A DNA stretch of 64,000 nt from an uncultured Desulfatiglans sp. (GTDB taxonomy: Bacteria; Desulfobacterota; DSM-4660; Desulfatiglandales; Desulfatiglandaceae). Position numbers and translations under genes: made by a program. Positions 18,925 through 27,988 of this stretch are shown in pieces. Under the pieces are notes generated by a model. It had not been told where the DNA came from, did not search any database, and saw only the letters and a program-made list of their open reading frames with translations. The DNA lies in assembly GCA_900498135.1 (NCBI GenBank), contig LR026961.1, forward strand, positions 1,580,375-1,644,374, read 5' to 3'. Within the stretch, counting starts at the first letter, position 1, and every line of letters begins with the position of its first letter.

Positions 18925-21011
18925 CTCTTCACAGCCGCGGCCCTGCCCAGCCGGAGGAGATCATCCGACTCCGGATAAACCTCCAGCCGGAAATCGGCTT
19001 TTCCGCCTGGGGCGGGCAAGAGCGTCGATCTGACGGCATCGGCGGCCTGCCGGAGAAAAAAATCGAGCGTTCTTTCAACGGAATCCTCGAGCGAGATGGC
19101 CGGTTCCCAATCCACGAGCCGTCGCGCATTGCGGATGCTGGGTTTACGGTGCTGCACATCCTGATAGCCGTTGCCGTAGTAGGAACGGCTCTCCACCTCC
19201 TTGAATCCTGCGAAGGGCGGAAACAGGGGGCGTAGAGGGTGCCTTCCGAACTTTTCGAGAAGGATCTCCGCCAGTTCGCGGATGGATGCTTCATTCTCGG
19301 GGTTGCCGATGTTAATGATGCGGTTGTTGCAGCGGTTGTCGGCATTCTCGATGATCCGGTACAGGCACTCGACCCCATCCAGTAGATCTGTGAAACAGCG
19401 CCTCTGCCGCCCCCCGTCGACCAAGAGGATCGGAGTACCCTCCACCAGGTTCAATATAAGCTGCGTGATCACGCGGGAACTGCCGATGCGCGCTGAGTCC
19501 AGGCTGTCCAGCTTGGGACCGATCCAGTTGAAAGGCCGGAAGAGGGTGAACTGCAGACCCTCTTTCTGACCATACGCCCATATCACCCGGTCCAGCAGCT
19601 GCTTGCTGCAGGAATATATCCATCGCTGCATGCGAATGGGACCCAAGACCAAACGGGATTGATCCTCGTCAAATTCTTCGTCCTCGCACATGCCATAGAC
19701 CTCGGAGGTGGAGGGGAAGACGACCCGCTTCCCGTAACGGACGCAGTATCGGACGATCCTCAGGTTCTCCTCGAAATCCAGCTCGAAGACCCTGAGCGGG
19801 TTGCGGGTGTATTCCAGGGGCGTGGCGATGGCCACCAGAGGGATGACCACATCGCACTTGCGAACATGGTACTCGATCCATTCCCGGTGGATGGCGATGT
19901 CTCCTTCGTGAAAGTGAAAACCTGACTGCCCCAGAAGGTTTTCCAAATAGGTCGACTGCAGGTCCATGCCATGGACTTCATATCTGCCGCTTCGGAGAAG
20001 CCTCTCGCTGAGCGCGTTGCCGATGAATCCATCGGCGCCCAGGATCAGTACATGCCGTTTCTTACTTCCCCGCAGACGGGTGCTGGCCGGAGGGCCGAAA
20101 ATCATGCCTTTCACAACACCGAGTTCCCTTGCCAGCTGCACGCCGCTCAAATAGAGGCCGTGGTCACACTGTCCGAAATCCACGCGCACCGAACCTTCTC
20201 CGCAGGCCACCTCGAAAGGATCCACACAGAGCACCGTTCCCGGTTTGACCCCCGACGGGGCCCCCGGCTGCTCCGTCACCTGCCAGAAAAAGCACTTCCG
20301 GTCACCGAGATGACTGAACGCACCCGGGTACGGGCGGGTCACTGCTCTGACGAGATTCCTGACATCGCGCGCACTACGTTCCCAGCGGATTTCACCATCT
20401 TCCGGACCTCTCCCTCCGTAAACCGTGGCGAGGGAATGTTCCTGGGGGAAACGTGCGGCCTTCCCCTCCCTGAGGAGCGGAAGAGCACGATCCAGAAGGC
20501 GCTCCGAGGCCTGAGCAAGCTTGTCGAATAAGCTCCTCGCCGTATCCTCTTCACCGATGGCGGCCCTTTCCTGGTCCACCACATCGCCGTCGTCAGGCCG
20601 TGGCGTCATGTAGTGGAGCGTCATTCCCGTCTCCGACTCGCCGTTGATCAAGACCCAGTTCACCGGGCAGCGGCCCCTGTATCGCGGCAGCAGGGAACCG
20701 TGGAGATTCAGACAGCCGGCCGGAGGTATGGACAGAATCGGCTCGTGGACCATCTTTCTGTAATAGAAGGAAAAAAGGATGTCAGGCTCCAGGTCACGTA
20801 TGCGTTCCACCCAAAGTGGATGATTGATGTCGTCGGGGGCGAAGACCGGTATCCCTCTGGCAGAAGCCTGTTCTGCGACGGACCCGAACCAGATGTTCTC
20901 CCCCGGTTCGTCGCGATGGGTGAAGACCGCCGCGATGTCGATGCCGTTTCGAAGCAGCGCGTCGACCCCTGCACAGCCGATGTCGTGATAACCAAGAACG
21001 ATCGCTTTCAT
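18921..21011 (-). CDS. arnA: Bifunctional UDP-Ara4N formyltransferase/UDP-GlcA decarboxylase (ArnA)
   Basis: This 696-residue cytoplasmic enzyme has both expected domains. The N-terminal formyltransferase part (about 1-310) has '[18 protein letters not shown]', the formyl-folate enzyme motif with its catalytic His. The C-terminal SDR-type part (about 330-660) has the NAD motif GADGFIG and the active-site 'YSCSK' pair following 'PSTSEVYG'. It oxidatively decarboxylates UDP-glucuronate and later formylates UDP-aminoarabinose. Length is close to the usual 660, with a short extra C-terminal tail. The ATG at 21011 is preceded by AGGGTGA; a GTG three codons upstream is less likely. Confidence 0.95.
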   Translation of the reverse strand: MKAIVLGYHDIGCAGVDALLRNGIDIAAVFTHRDEPGENIWFGSVAEQASARGIPVFAPDDINHPLWVERIRDLEPDILFSFYYRKMVHEPILSIPPAGCLNLHGSLLPRYRGRCPVNWVLINGESETGMTLHYMTPRPDDGDVVDQERAAIGEEDTARSLFDKLAQASERLLDRALPLLREGKAARFPQEHSLATVYGGRGPEDGEIRWERSARDVRNLVRAVTRPYPGAFSHLGDRKCFFWQVTEQPGAPSGVKPGTVLCVDPFEVACGEGSVRVDFGQCDHGLYLSGVQLARELGVVKGMIFGPPASTRLRGSKKRHVLILGADGFIGNALSERLLRSGRYEVHGMDLQSTYLENLLGQSGFHFHEGDIAIHREWIEYHVRKCDVVIPLVAIATPLEYTRNPLRVFELDFEENLRIVRYCVRYGKRVVFPSTSEVYGMCEDEEFDEDQSRLVLGPIRMQRWIYSCSKQLLDRVIWAYGQKEGLQFTLFRPFNWIGPKLDSLDSARIGSSRVITQLILNLVEGTPILLVDGGRQRRCFTDLLDGVECLYRIIENADNRCNNRIINIGNPENEASIRELAEILLEKFGRHPLRPLFPPFAGFKEVESRSYYGNGYQDVQHRKPSIRNARRLVDWEPAISLEDSVERTLDFFLRQAADAVRSTLLPAPGGKADFRLEVYPESDDLLRLGRAAAVKR

Positions 21012-21050
21012 AGATGTCACCCTGCTGAGACAACCCCCCCGGGAACACCC

Positions 21051-22055
21051 CTAGGTGCATCCCTGGAGGTCTGATGATTCCCTGAGGCCAGGTTCCAACC
21101 CCACAATGCGCTCCACAAAATACCTCGGGCGGGCCCTGACATCCTCGTATATGCGCCCGATGTATTCGCCCATGAGCCCCATGGCTACGAACTGGGCTCC
21201 CACGAAGAAGAAGAGCGCCGCGAACAACGTGAAGACGCCCTGCACCGCCCATTCGGGCCCGTGAAGAAGCCGCAGACCCATGAGAAGGAACCCCAGCGCC
21301 AGCCCCGCCCCTGAAAGACAGACGCCTATGGCGCTCAGAAACCTCAAGGGCGCCGTCGTCATAGAGGTGAGCAGGTCAAACTGCAGGTTGACGAGGCGCC
21401 ACAGGCTGTATTTGGAGTCTCCTCCCGGGCGGTTGTTGTGCCGCACCTCGATCTCGGTGGTCCGTTTAGCGAAGGTGTTCGCCAGGACGGGGATGAAGGT
21501 GCTGCGCTCCCGGCAACGGAGCATGGCATCCACTACCGCGCGCGAATAGCCGCGCAGCATGCACCCGTAATCATGCATATCGACGCCCGTGGACCTCCGG
21601 GCTGCCGCATTGACGGTTCTGGAAGCCAACCTTCTGAAAAGGGTATCCCGTCTGGGGACCCTCACCGTACCCACCACGTCAAACCCGGCATCCATCTTGG
21701 CCACCAGCCTCGGTATTTCTTCAGGCGGGTTCTGGAGGTCGGCATCCAGTGTGACCACCAGCCTTCCGCGACTCACATCGAAACCCGCCATCACAGCCGC
21801 GTGCTGACCGTAATTGCGATTCAAGATGACGCCGACCACACCTCCCCGATGGGCTTCCGCGGCGGCAAGAATCTTTTCCGAAGACCCGTCCGTGCTGCCG
21901 TCGTCCACAAGGATGAGTTCGTGGCTGCGGCCGGTATCCTTGCAGGCTCGAAGGGACCTTCTGATGAGTTCGTCCAGGCTGGCGATCTCATTCAGCACGG
22001 GCACAACCACCGAAAGGCCCAGACATGTGTCCATTCCTCTTCCTCTATCGTTCAT
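21051..22055 (-). CDS. arnC: Undecaprenyl-phosphate Ara4FN transferase (ArnC)
   Basis: This 334-residue protein has a GT2 glycosyltransferase domain ('[18 protein letters not shown]', '[14 protein letters not shown]', '[14 protein letters not shown]') followed by two C-terminal membrane segments near 240-260 and 275-300. ArnC joins formamidoarabinose to undecaprenyl phosphate at the inner membrane. DLQNPPEE is the hallmark of the DPM/ArnC/GtrB group. The ATG at 22055 overlaps the arnB stop as ATGA; a second ATG seven codons later (22034) has a stronger purine-rich ribosome site and could be the true start. It is followed by arnA after 39 bases. Confidence 0.92.
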   Translation of the reverse strand: MNDRGRGMDTCLGLSVVVPVLNEIASLDELIRRSLRACKDTGRSHELILVDDGSTDGSSEKILAAAEAHRGGVVGVILNRNYGQHAAVMAGFDVSRGRLVVTLDADLQNPPEEIPRLVAKMDAGFDVVGTVRVPRRDTLFRRLASRTVNAAARRSTGVDMHDYGCMLRGYSRAVVDAMLRCRERSTFIPVLANTFAKRTTEIEVRHNNRPGGDSKYSLWRLVNLQFDLLTSMTTAPLRFLSAIGVCLSGAGLALGFLLMGLRLLHGPEWAVQGVFTLFAALFFFVGAQFVAMGLMGEYIGRIYEDVRARPRYFVERIVGLEPGLRESSDLQGCT

Positions 22056-23203
22056 CGTTTCAATGTCTCTTTGATGGCTGCAACCACATCCCCCACGTCT
22101 TCCTCCGTCATATCAGGGAAGAGCGGCAGGGAGCAGATCCGCTCGGAATTCCACTCCGTGTTCGGAAGGCTGCCGGGAGGGATCGGCAAGTGCTCGCGGT
22201 AGTACCGATGCAAATGTACCGCTTTGAAATGCAGGCCGGTTCCGATGTTGAGGGCCCTCAGCCGCTCCATGAACACGTCGCGGCTCAAGCCGGCCTTTTC
22301 GATGTCGAGACGCACGACGAAAAGATGCCAGGCGTGTTCGGCGTTCGAATCGGGCGGTGAGAGCGGCAGGATCTCCTCGATGTCCGCGAGCCGTTCCAGG
22401 TACAGGAGAGCCAGTTCCCGCCGCCGCGCGCTGAATTCCGCCAGCCGGCGGAGCTGCGAAAGGCCCAGTGCGGCGGCGATATCCGTCATGTTGTACTTGA
22501 AACCGGGTTCGAGGACCTCTGCCAGCGGCGCCCTTCCCTGACTTTGCCGATCGTAGGCGTCCTTTCCAAGGCCGTGGAACTTGAGACGCCGGACACGTTC
22601 CAGGAGCTTTTCGTCATCTGTGCAAAGCATGCCGCCTTCGCCGGTGGTGATGTTCTTGCTGGGATGAAACGAAAAGACCGCCGACCCGCGGCTTCCGACG
22701 GGGACGCCGCGCCGGCGAGCTCCCAGTGCGTGGGCTGCATCCTCCACAATCGGGATGCCGCGGCGTGAGCCGAGTGATCGCATGGCGTCCATATCCAGCG
22801 GGGCGCCCGCAAAGTGCACCGGAACGATGGCTTTAGTCCTGTCGGAAAGACATCCTTCGAGGGTCTCGGCGCTCACCATGAGGCTGTCGCGTTCGACATC
22901 GGCGAAGACAGGCCTCGCCCCCGCCAGCACGATTAGATTGACTGCGGAAACCCACGTCATGGAGGGGGTGACGACGTCGTCCCCCGGCCCCACATCGAGA
23001 GCCTTCAAGGCAAGATGCAATCCGGCCGTTCCAGAGGCCAGCGCAACGGCGCCTCCGGCCCCCACTGCCTCCCGGAAGCGATCCTCGAACAAAGCGGCTT
23101 TGGGCCCCGTGGTTACCCAGCCCGAGGCCAGGACTTCGCGGACAGAGTCGGCATCCTCGGCACTCAAGCACGGGCGGGAAAAGGGCAGGAACTCGTTTCG
23201 CAT
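22052..23203 (-). CDS. arnB: UDP-Ara4O aminotransferase (ArnB)
   Basis: This 383-residue cytoplasmic protein belongs to the DegT/DnrJ/EryC1 PLP aminotransferases. The PLP-lysine motif '[16 protein letters not shown]' is present near residue 185, along with '[10 protein letters not shown]' that holds the PLP-contacting Asp. It puts the amino group from glutamate onto UDP-4-ketoarabinose. It is the first gene of the arn operon, as in enterobacteria. The ATG at 23203 is chosen because AGGA precedes it and '[19 protein letters not shown]' is the family N-terminus; the open frame upstream has no family signal. A 418-base gap to the sensor kinase gene allows its own promoter. Confidence 0.93.
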   Translation of the reverse strand: MRNEFLPFSRPCLSAEDADSVREVLASGWVTTGPKAALFEDRFREAVGAGGAVALASGTAGLHLALKALDVGPGDDVVTPSMTWVSAVNLIVLAGARPVFADVERDSLMVSAETLEGCLSDRTKAIVPVHFAGAPLDMDAMRSLGSRRGIPIVEDAAHALGARRRGVPVGSRGSAVFSFHPSKNITTGEGGMLCTDDEKLLERVRRLKFHGLGKDAYDRQSQGRAPLAEVLEPGFKYNMTDIAAALGLSQLRRLAEFSARRRELALLYLERLADIEEILPLSPPDSNAEHAWHLFVVRLDIEKAGLSRDVFMERLRALNIGTGLHFKAVHLHRYYREHLPIPPGSLPNTEWNSERICSLPLFPDMTEEDVGDVVAAIKETLKR

Positions 23204-23621
23204 CAGACCATCCTGTTCGTGTGGTTCACCGGGACCGCGCACCGAGTAGCCACGCAAGATTTTGGAGGAACGCCGGCTGTGCAGCGTCATCCAGGCTGCG
23301 GGAATCGAAAAGGCCTTCCTCCGTCAAGAAACCGGCTTTCTGCGCGCTTCATGACCGTTTTGAGGCAGTACGACGTCGAGGCCGGCGCTCCAGCGACACC
23401 CTCCACCTCTGCCGCTTTCCAGGCAAACGTGCCGCCTTGCATTAATCCTCTGCGAAAAACCGGTATCGCATCGGGCTCGATGTGCGCCGTCTACGGAGGC
23501 TGGACGGGAAGCATCACCGAAAGCGTGATGCCACTATACAGCTGGAAGATAACCGGATGATGATCGTTACATTACATTTTGATCATCAGGGAAGAATGTG
23601 GAACGGCGTGGGGATGTGTTT
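23204..23621 (-). promoter_or_regulatory. arnB upstream region with two inverted repeats
   Basis: This 418-base stretch between the kinase gene and arnB has no convincing gene. It holds a hairpin GCATCAC/GTGATGC (23511-23517 and 23525-23531) and an 8-base inverted repeat TGATGATC/GATCATCA (23558-23565 and 23581-23588) around an AT-rich 15-base centre. Either could be an operator for the neighbouring response regulator or a weak terminator of the kinase gene. No classical PmrA box was seen. Confidence 0.35.
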
Positions 23622-25016
23622 TCAGCGGGACTCTGGGCGGGGCAGGATGACGGTGAAGGTGCTTCCCTTACCGGGCGTGCTCTCCACAAGGATCTCGCCC
23701 CCGTGTGCAAAGGCCACGGCCTGTGCGAGGCTCAAACCAAGTCCATGCCCGGGGGTCGTTCTGCTCCGGTCGCCACGATAAAGACGCTCGAAGATATGGT
23801 GCAGGTCTTCAGCTGCGATCCCCGCTCCCGTGTCGGCCACCGTAATGGAAATGCGGTCCTCCGCATCCTCGAGGACCACTCGTATGCGGCCGCCTTCGGG
23901 GGTATATTTGACGGCATTGTCCAGAATATTCGCGATCATCCTCTGCAGCCTGCGCTTGTCCCCGTAAAAAGAGACATATTCCGGAGCCTCTGTTTCCAGG
24001 GAGATCGCCTTGTTCTCGGCTGATGCCTGGTAAAGCGTACATGCACTCCGGATCATGTAGCTCATATCCAGGAACTCCGAATCGATTTTCATGGCCCCCG
24101 ATTCGGCCTCTGAAATCTGCAACAAGGCGTTGATCATTTCCAGAAGGCGGTCACACTCCTCGATGGTGTTGCCTGCCATCTCTTCACAGTCTCTTTGGCT
24201 GTAGCCTGTTTCTATGTTCATTTCGGCTGTACCTCGAATTCTGCTGATGGGACTCTTGAGATCGTGGGCGATGCCCTCCGTCACCTGTCGCATGCCGGCA
24301 ACCAAGGACTCGATACGCTCCAGCATGGCATTGAACGTTTCGGCAAGCTTCTCGATTTCGTCCCCCCCGCTCCTGACTTCGACACGTCTGTGGAAGTGGC
24401 CTCTGGAAATCTCTTCAGCGGTCCTGGTCAATGCCTGAATGCCGCTCAGGGTGCGCCTGGCCACAAACCAACCGAGCAGGCCGGCCACCAGGATGAACAC
24501 GGGCACAGCCGTGGAAAAAATCTCGACTGACTTTTGGAGCAGAAGCCTTTCCTCTCCCAGCGATTGCCCAATCTGGACATAATATCCTTTTCCTATGGTC
24601 CCATGAAGCACGTCAATCTCTTCACCATTTTCTCTACGGAGCCTATCCACTGTAGCCCCGTCCGAATCATCCACAGGGCGAAATTTCTCTTGTTCCAAGG
24701 GAATGTAACCCCACGAATCCATGTCCGACTGCGAAATTATATCCATCTCGTAATTCAATATTCTCACAAACACCTTGTCGACGCCTTCAGATTCAGCCTC
24801 AGCAATGGCGAGTGAACAGACGGCATCGATGCCATCCGATTCCAAGAGTTTTTGCATTTCATATCGCTCAGAATAGAGATCATTTATAATCCTCTGTAGT
24901 GTTGACTCATGCAAAAAATAATATAAAATAGTAAATGAAAACAAAAGCGTTAATACCATTGTGATAGTATACCACAAGAAAAGCTTTAGTTTTATATTCA
25001 CTTTAAATCTAAACAT
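23622..25016 (-). CDS. Sensor histidine kinase of the arn-linked two-component system
   Basis: This 464-residue inner-membrane kinase has a first membrane segment (residues 12-33), a periplasmic domain of about 130 residues, a second segment (165-185), a HAMP domain (about 187-240), a HisKA domain with phospho-acceptor His in 'EGIAHDLKSPISRIRG', and an HATPase_c domain with N box 'ILDNAVKYTP', DTGAG and GLGLS boxes. It overlaps the response regulator gene by 8 bases. Position directly upstream of arnB suggests a role like PmrB, sensing metals, acidity or cationic peptides; the periplasmic domain is not recognisably PmrB. The upstream coding end is markedly AT-rich compared with the arn genes. 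Confidence 0.88.
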   Translation of the reverse strand: MFRFKVNIKLKLFLWYTITMVLTLLFSFTILYYFLHESTLQRIINDLYSERYEMQKLLESDGIDAVCSLAIAEAESEGVDKVFVRILNYEMDIISQSDMDSWGYIPLEQEKFRPVDDSDGATVDRLRRENGEEIDVLHGTIGKGYYVQIGQSLGEERLLLQKSVEIFSTAVPVFILVAGLLGWFVARRTLSGIQALTRTAEEISRGHFHRRVEVRSGGDEIEKLAETFNAMLERIESLVAGMRQVTEGIAHDLKSPISRIRGTAEMNIETGYSQRDCEEMAGNTIEECDRLLEMINALLQISEAESGAMKIDSEFLDMSYMIRSACTLYQASAENKAISLETEAPEYVSFYGDKRRLQRMIANILDNAVKYTPEGGRIRVVLEDAEDRISITVADTGAGIAAEDLHHIFERLYRGDRSRTTPGHGLGLSLAQAVAFAHGGEILVESTPGKGSTFTVILPRPESR

Positions 25017-25686
25017 TTTCTTTTATAACGTATCCAACACCACGAATCGTATGGATTAGCTTAGGATTATAATCTTTATCAATTTTCTCTCTCAATTTAT
25101 AAATCCTTGTTTCAACAACATTGCTGAATGGATCAAAGTTGTAGTCCCATACATGCTCCATGATCATTGTTTTTGAAACAACTCTCCCTTTGTTCCGCAT
25201 AAGATACTCCAGCAGCGAGAATTCCAGTGGCTGAAGGATGACGTGATCGCCTCCACGCATTACCTCATGTTTGTAAATATCAAGAGTAAGATCACCCACC
25301 GTTAGTCGGGCGGGTTCGGCAAAACCGCCAGCCCTCCGTATCAGCGCTTGCAAGCGCGAAAGAAGTTCCGCAAAGGCAAAAGGCTTGGTAAGGTAATCAT
25401 CGCCTCCGAGCTGAAGTCCCTCCACCTTGTCATCGACCGAATCTTTCGCACTCAGAATCAGAACCGGAGTATTGATCTTTTCCTGCCGCAATGTTTGGAT
25501 CAAACTGAGGCCGTTTCTTTTCGGCAACATGATGTCAACGACCAAGGCGTCGTACACGCCTGTCGATGCCATGTCCAGGCCATCCTCTCCATTTCCGGCA
25601 TGATCCACCGCAAAACCGGCGTGCTCGAGGCCTTTCTTGACAAATGCCGATATTTTCAAATCATCTTCCACGATCAGTATCCGCAT
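25009..25686 (-). CDS. OmpR/PhoB-type response regulator of the arn-linked system
   Basis: This 225-residue protein has a receiver domain with 'ILIVEDDLKI', the phospho-acceptor Asp in 'ALVVDIMLPKRNG' and the conserved Lys in 'SAKDS', then a winged-helix DNA-binding domain ('LEFSLLEYLMRNKGRVVSK', 'VWDYNFDPFSNVVETRIYKL'). It most resembles the CusR/PmrA group. The ATG at 25686 is taken because the receiver starts immediately; an in-frame GTG eight codons earlier lacks support. It is the first gene of a run regulator-kinase-arnBCADT, so it likely activates aminoarabinose addition to lipid A. That link is inferred from position only. Confidence 0.9.
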   Translation of the reverse strand: MRILIVEDDLKISAFVKKGLEHAGFAVDHAGNGEDGLDMASTGVYDALVVDIMLPKRNGLSLIQTLRQEKINTPVLILSAKDSVDDKVEGLQLGGDDYLTKPFAFAELLSRLQALIRRAGGFAEPARLTVGDLTLDIYKHEVMRGGDHVILQPLEFSLLEYLMRNKGRVVSKTMIMEHVWDYNFDPFSNVVETRIYKLREKIDKDYNPKLIHTIRGVGYVIKENV

Positions 25687-26835
25687 GGTCCTACACTCCC
25701 TGTCAGACACCTCTTCCGTTCACACGCAAGGTGCGCACCCCGACCACCCCGCAAATCTAAACACTAGTGAGAACTGCATGAGCAGGGCGGAAAAGGGGCA
25801 ATGTCGTGCCCAGGCACTCCGCCCCCGGTCACGCGGCCTTGAGAGACCAGGCGAAATAGAAAGGCGGAATTCTTCTGGGAAAAGCAGCGGCACACTCTTG
25901 ACGGGATCTGTCCTAGGAGCAATCGATTCAAAGCTCAGGATGAAATGCGTGACCAGCTTTCCGGCAGAGCTGATAGGGGCTGGAGCGGCTGGCGCATGCC
26001 CGGAGGGACCGACCCGATGTTCAACGCCCCGCAGCCTGGCCGGAGCCGGCTTTGAGCCAGTTTCTGGCGGAAAGTCTAAGAGCCGATGTGCCAACGTCAA
26101 ATGGCTTGGATGGCGGGCTTTTCGCTCCCGGGAACGAGCACAAGACATCCGCTGACTATGATTCATTCTCAACCATGCTGATTAACTGCCTATTTTCTAT
26201 TTTTTGCAAAATATCTATTTTACCATATAACATCGGGCATGAGACCGTGTCAAAATCTAATTGAAAATTTGAGATGAAACGCTAAGTCTCCACAAAAACG
26301 CTGGCAAAAAAATAATTGTGATAGTAAGGGTCACGATTTTACTAGATTTAATCCTATGCAACTTCTGCATCTGAAAGTGGAACTGGCGCCCTGGAAAAGG
26401 TCTTACTGGATTGAACATGGGCATGATCGAGGAAGCGTTCGGCACTTACGGCGCAATAGCATCAGCGCTGCGGCGTTGCGAATTGGAACCAAGATATTAA
26501 CGCAAGTTTGCTTTTTTCACCAAGGACTGATATTATAGTGTGTTAGCTGATTTTAAAGTCGTTACTCATTTTGGTGGCTTGTTTCGGTTGGGATTCAGCA
26601 ACCTAAAAGGTAGGGTGCCGCGATCGGTTCATCGGCTGGCAACCCCTTATCTGTGAAACGAATCTCTGTAAGATTGTGAATAACATCCGGTTCCTTCTCT
26701 TTCCCTCATCCTGCTGGTCAATGCTCTCGGCGCATACTTTCAGGACCAGTAACATGACCTTGCCTGGACCAAACAGCGTGTTGAGAGATCCAGACGCTGT
26801 GGTTGTTAACAAAATATCTTAAACACGAAGTACGC
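25687..26835. other. Long non-coding stretch, partly AT-rich
   Basis: More than 1.1 kb lies between the response regulator and the AhpD-like gene. Short frames here have no coding character. From about 26150 to 26600 the base composition becomes clearly more AT-rich than the surroundings. No tRNA, repeat or terminator was identified with confidence. Confidence 0.5.
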
Positions 26836-27159
26836 TTACTTCTTTCGACGCTGCAGCTCGTCCAACAGATACAGGGCGCAATAGGCGGCCGTCGGCCCCC
26901 CACCCATGAGGATCGCCACTCCGGCGGCTTCGAGGATTTCTTCCCGGGTGGCCCCCAATTCGAGCGCGCCCTTCACGTGCAATCGCAGGCAGGGCTCGCA
27001 CCGGGTGGCGGCGGATACTGCGATCATCATCAGCTTTTTCGTTTTGGCGCTCAGCACGCCGTCTTCGACAGCGGCTTGGTGAAGCAGGCCGAAAGGCTCC
27101 ATAAGAGACGGGCATTCACGTTGAAGTTCCTGCATGGCTGCTTCGAGTTTTTCGGGCAT
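26836..27159 (-). CDS. Carboxymuconolactone decarboxylase/AhpD-like protein
   Basis: This 107-residue all-helical protein belongs to the CMD/AhpD family. It has the redox motif CEPC followed by LRLH near residues 55-62 (the CxxC-x3-H arrangement of AhpD-type disulfide reductases) and the typical 'KGALELGATREEILEAAGVA' stretch. It probably acts in peroxide or thiol redox chemistry in the cytoplasm. The ATG at 27159 has AAGGAG eight bases upstream; the open frame continues 23 codons further without a ribosome site. It stands alone between two long non-coding regions. Exact partner unknown. Confidence 0.85.
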   Translation of the reverse strand: MPEKLEAAMQELQRECPSLMEPFGLLHQAAVEDGVLSAKTKKLMMIAVSAATRCEPCLRLHVKGALELGATREEILEAAGVAILMGGGPTAAYCALYLLDELQRRKK

Positions 27160-27660
27160 GACGCGCTCCTTTTCAAAAGGTTCAGTCTCTTGCCGGTGAA
27201 TGAACCGGCGGGGAAAATCCGCCTTCAATATAGATTGCAGGCGCTATTCCGTCAATCCGGGGCCTCCCTTTTCGATGATGGATGGCTTCCGCCAGGGAGT
27301 CATCGCCCGATTCTCTGACGAAACGAGGCTCTCTTGGCCTGGATTGGTGCCAGGGCTGTACAAGGGGCAGTCGCCAGGGCGCGGAAGACGATCGGCCGTT
27401 ATATCTCGAGAGATGTCTTGGCTGCGCGGTTGTGCGAATTTCAAGGTTCGAGCGTTTGCAGGTCATGGATCGGCTTGGCCCTGGCGGTCAAGCGGGTTTT
27501 TCCGCCCGAGGCTGCGCTCGCGGCAAATGCTCCTGGTCGAGGGCCGAATTCCGCTTGACAGGAGACAGGCCTTTTGCTACACAGCACAGGCGTAGAACGG
27601 CAATAAGAAATTGCTGGCCCCATCTGGGCGACCGGAATCTAAGAGCGAAAACCATTAGAA
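27160..27660. other. Intergenic region without a recognised gene
   Basis: About 500 bases upstream of the terminator-like hairpin at 27661. No frame has family character. Since the hairpin has the orientation of a plus-strand terminator and no plus-strand gene precedes it, a small untranslated RNA ending there is possible but not shown. Confidence 0.4.
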
Positions 27661-27717
27661 GCCACGAAGGCTGTTTTGGATTGGAATCCAAGGCGCTTTC
27701 GTGGCTTTTCTTTTTTT
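27661..27717 (+). terminator. Rho-independent terminator-like hairpin
   Basis: GCCACGAA (27661-27668) pairs with TTCGTGGC (27698-27705) and is followed by a T-rich run (TTTTCTTTTTTT). It ends a plus-strand transcript, yet the nearest plus-strand gene upstream is far away. The same stem sequence recurs in the terminator at 49.7 kb. Confidence 0.65.
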
Positions 27718-27784
27718 GCAGACGAATGGGGATCTGAAAGGGGTGATGCATCGACCGGAACACGATAGATAATCCAACAATGCA

Positions 27785-27941
27785 GGAAGGCAGCCCCTGT
27801 CCGCCAAGAACCGGGTGGCTGCCTTCCATCGGGTGAAGCCCCGCACTGTGCGAGAGCCTCGGCCATAGTTCTAAACAGAAATCGTTCGGCCGTCAAGAGC
27901 GTCTTTCCGCCTGGAAGGGCCTGTCTGTCCTGCGGGGCTTC
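27785..27941 (+). promoter_or_regulatory. Structured 5' leader upstream of the receptor operon
   Basis: Two perfect 11-bp helices can form in the leader of the TonB-receptor gene: GGAAGGCAGCC (27785-27795) with GGCTGCCTTCC (27817-27827), and GAAGCCCCGCA (27835-27845) with TGCGGGGCTTC (27931-27941), the latter enclosing about 85 bases that contain smaller hairpins. The end lies 47 bases before the GTG start. This looks like a cis-regulatory RNA, but the conserved core of the cobalamin, FMN, TPP, SAM or Moco riboswitch was not found. Confidence 0.45.
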
Positions 27942-27988
27942 TCCCTGATCTCAGTCCATATCACTCATTTTACAGGGAGGATGATGCT

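Noticed and set aside
23204-23621. PmrA-box direct repeats before arnB
   Set aside because: No pair of CTTAAT-like repeats with the right spacing was found, so the regulator's binding site is left open.
26388-26530. Fis-type helix-turn-helix remnant in the AT-rich gap
   Set aside because: A short frame loosely resembles the C-terminus of sigma-54 activators, but it is too short and lacks the conserved residues.
27740-27960. Cobalamin riboswitch before the receptor gene
   Set aside because: A CCCCGCACTGTG stretch recalls the cobalamin core, but the other conserved blocks (AGGGAA-like box and the closing CCTGCC-type end) are not present in the right order.
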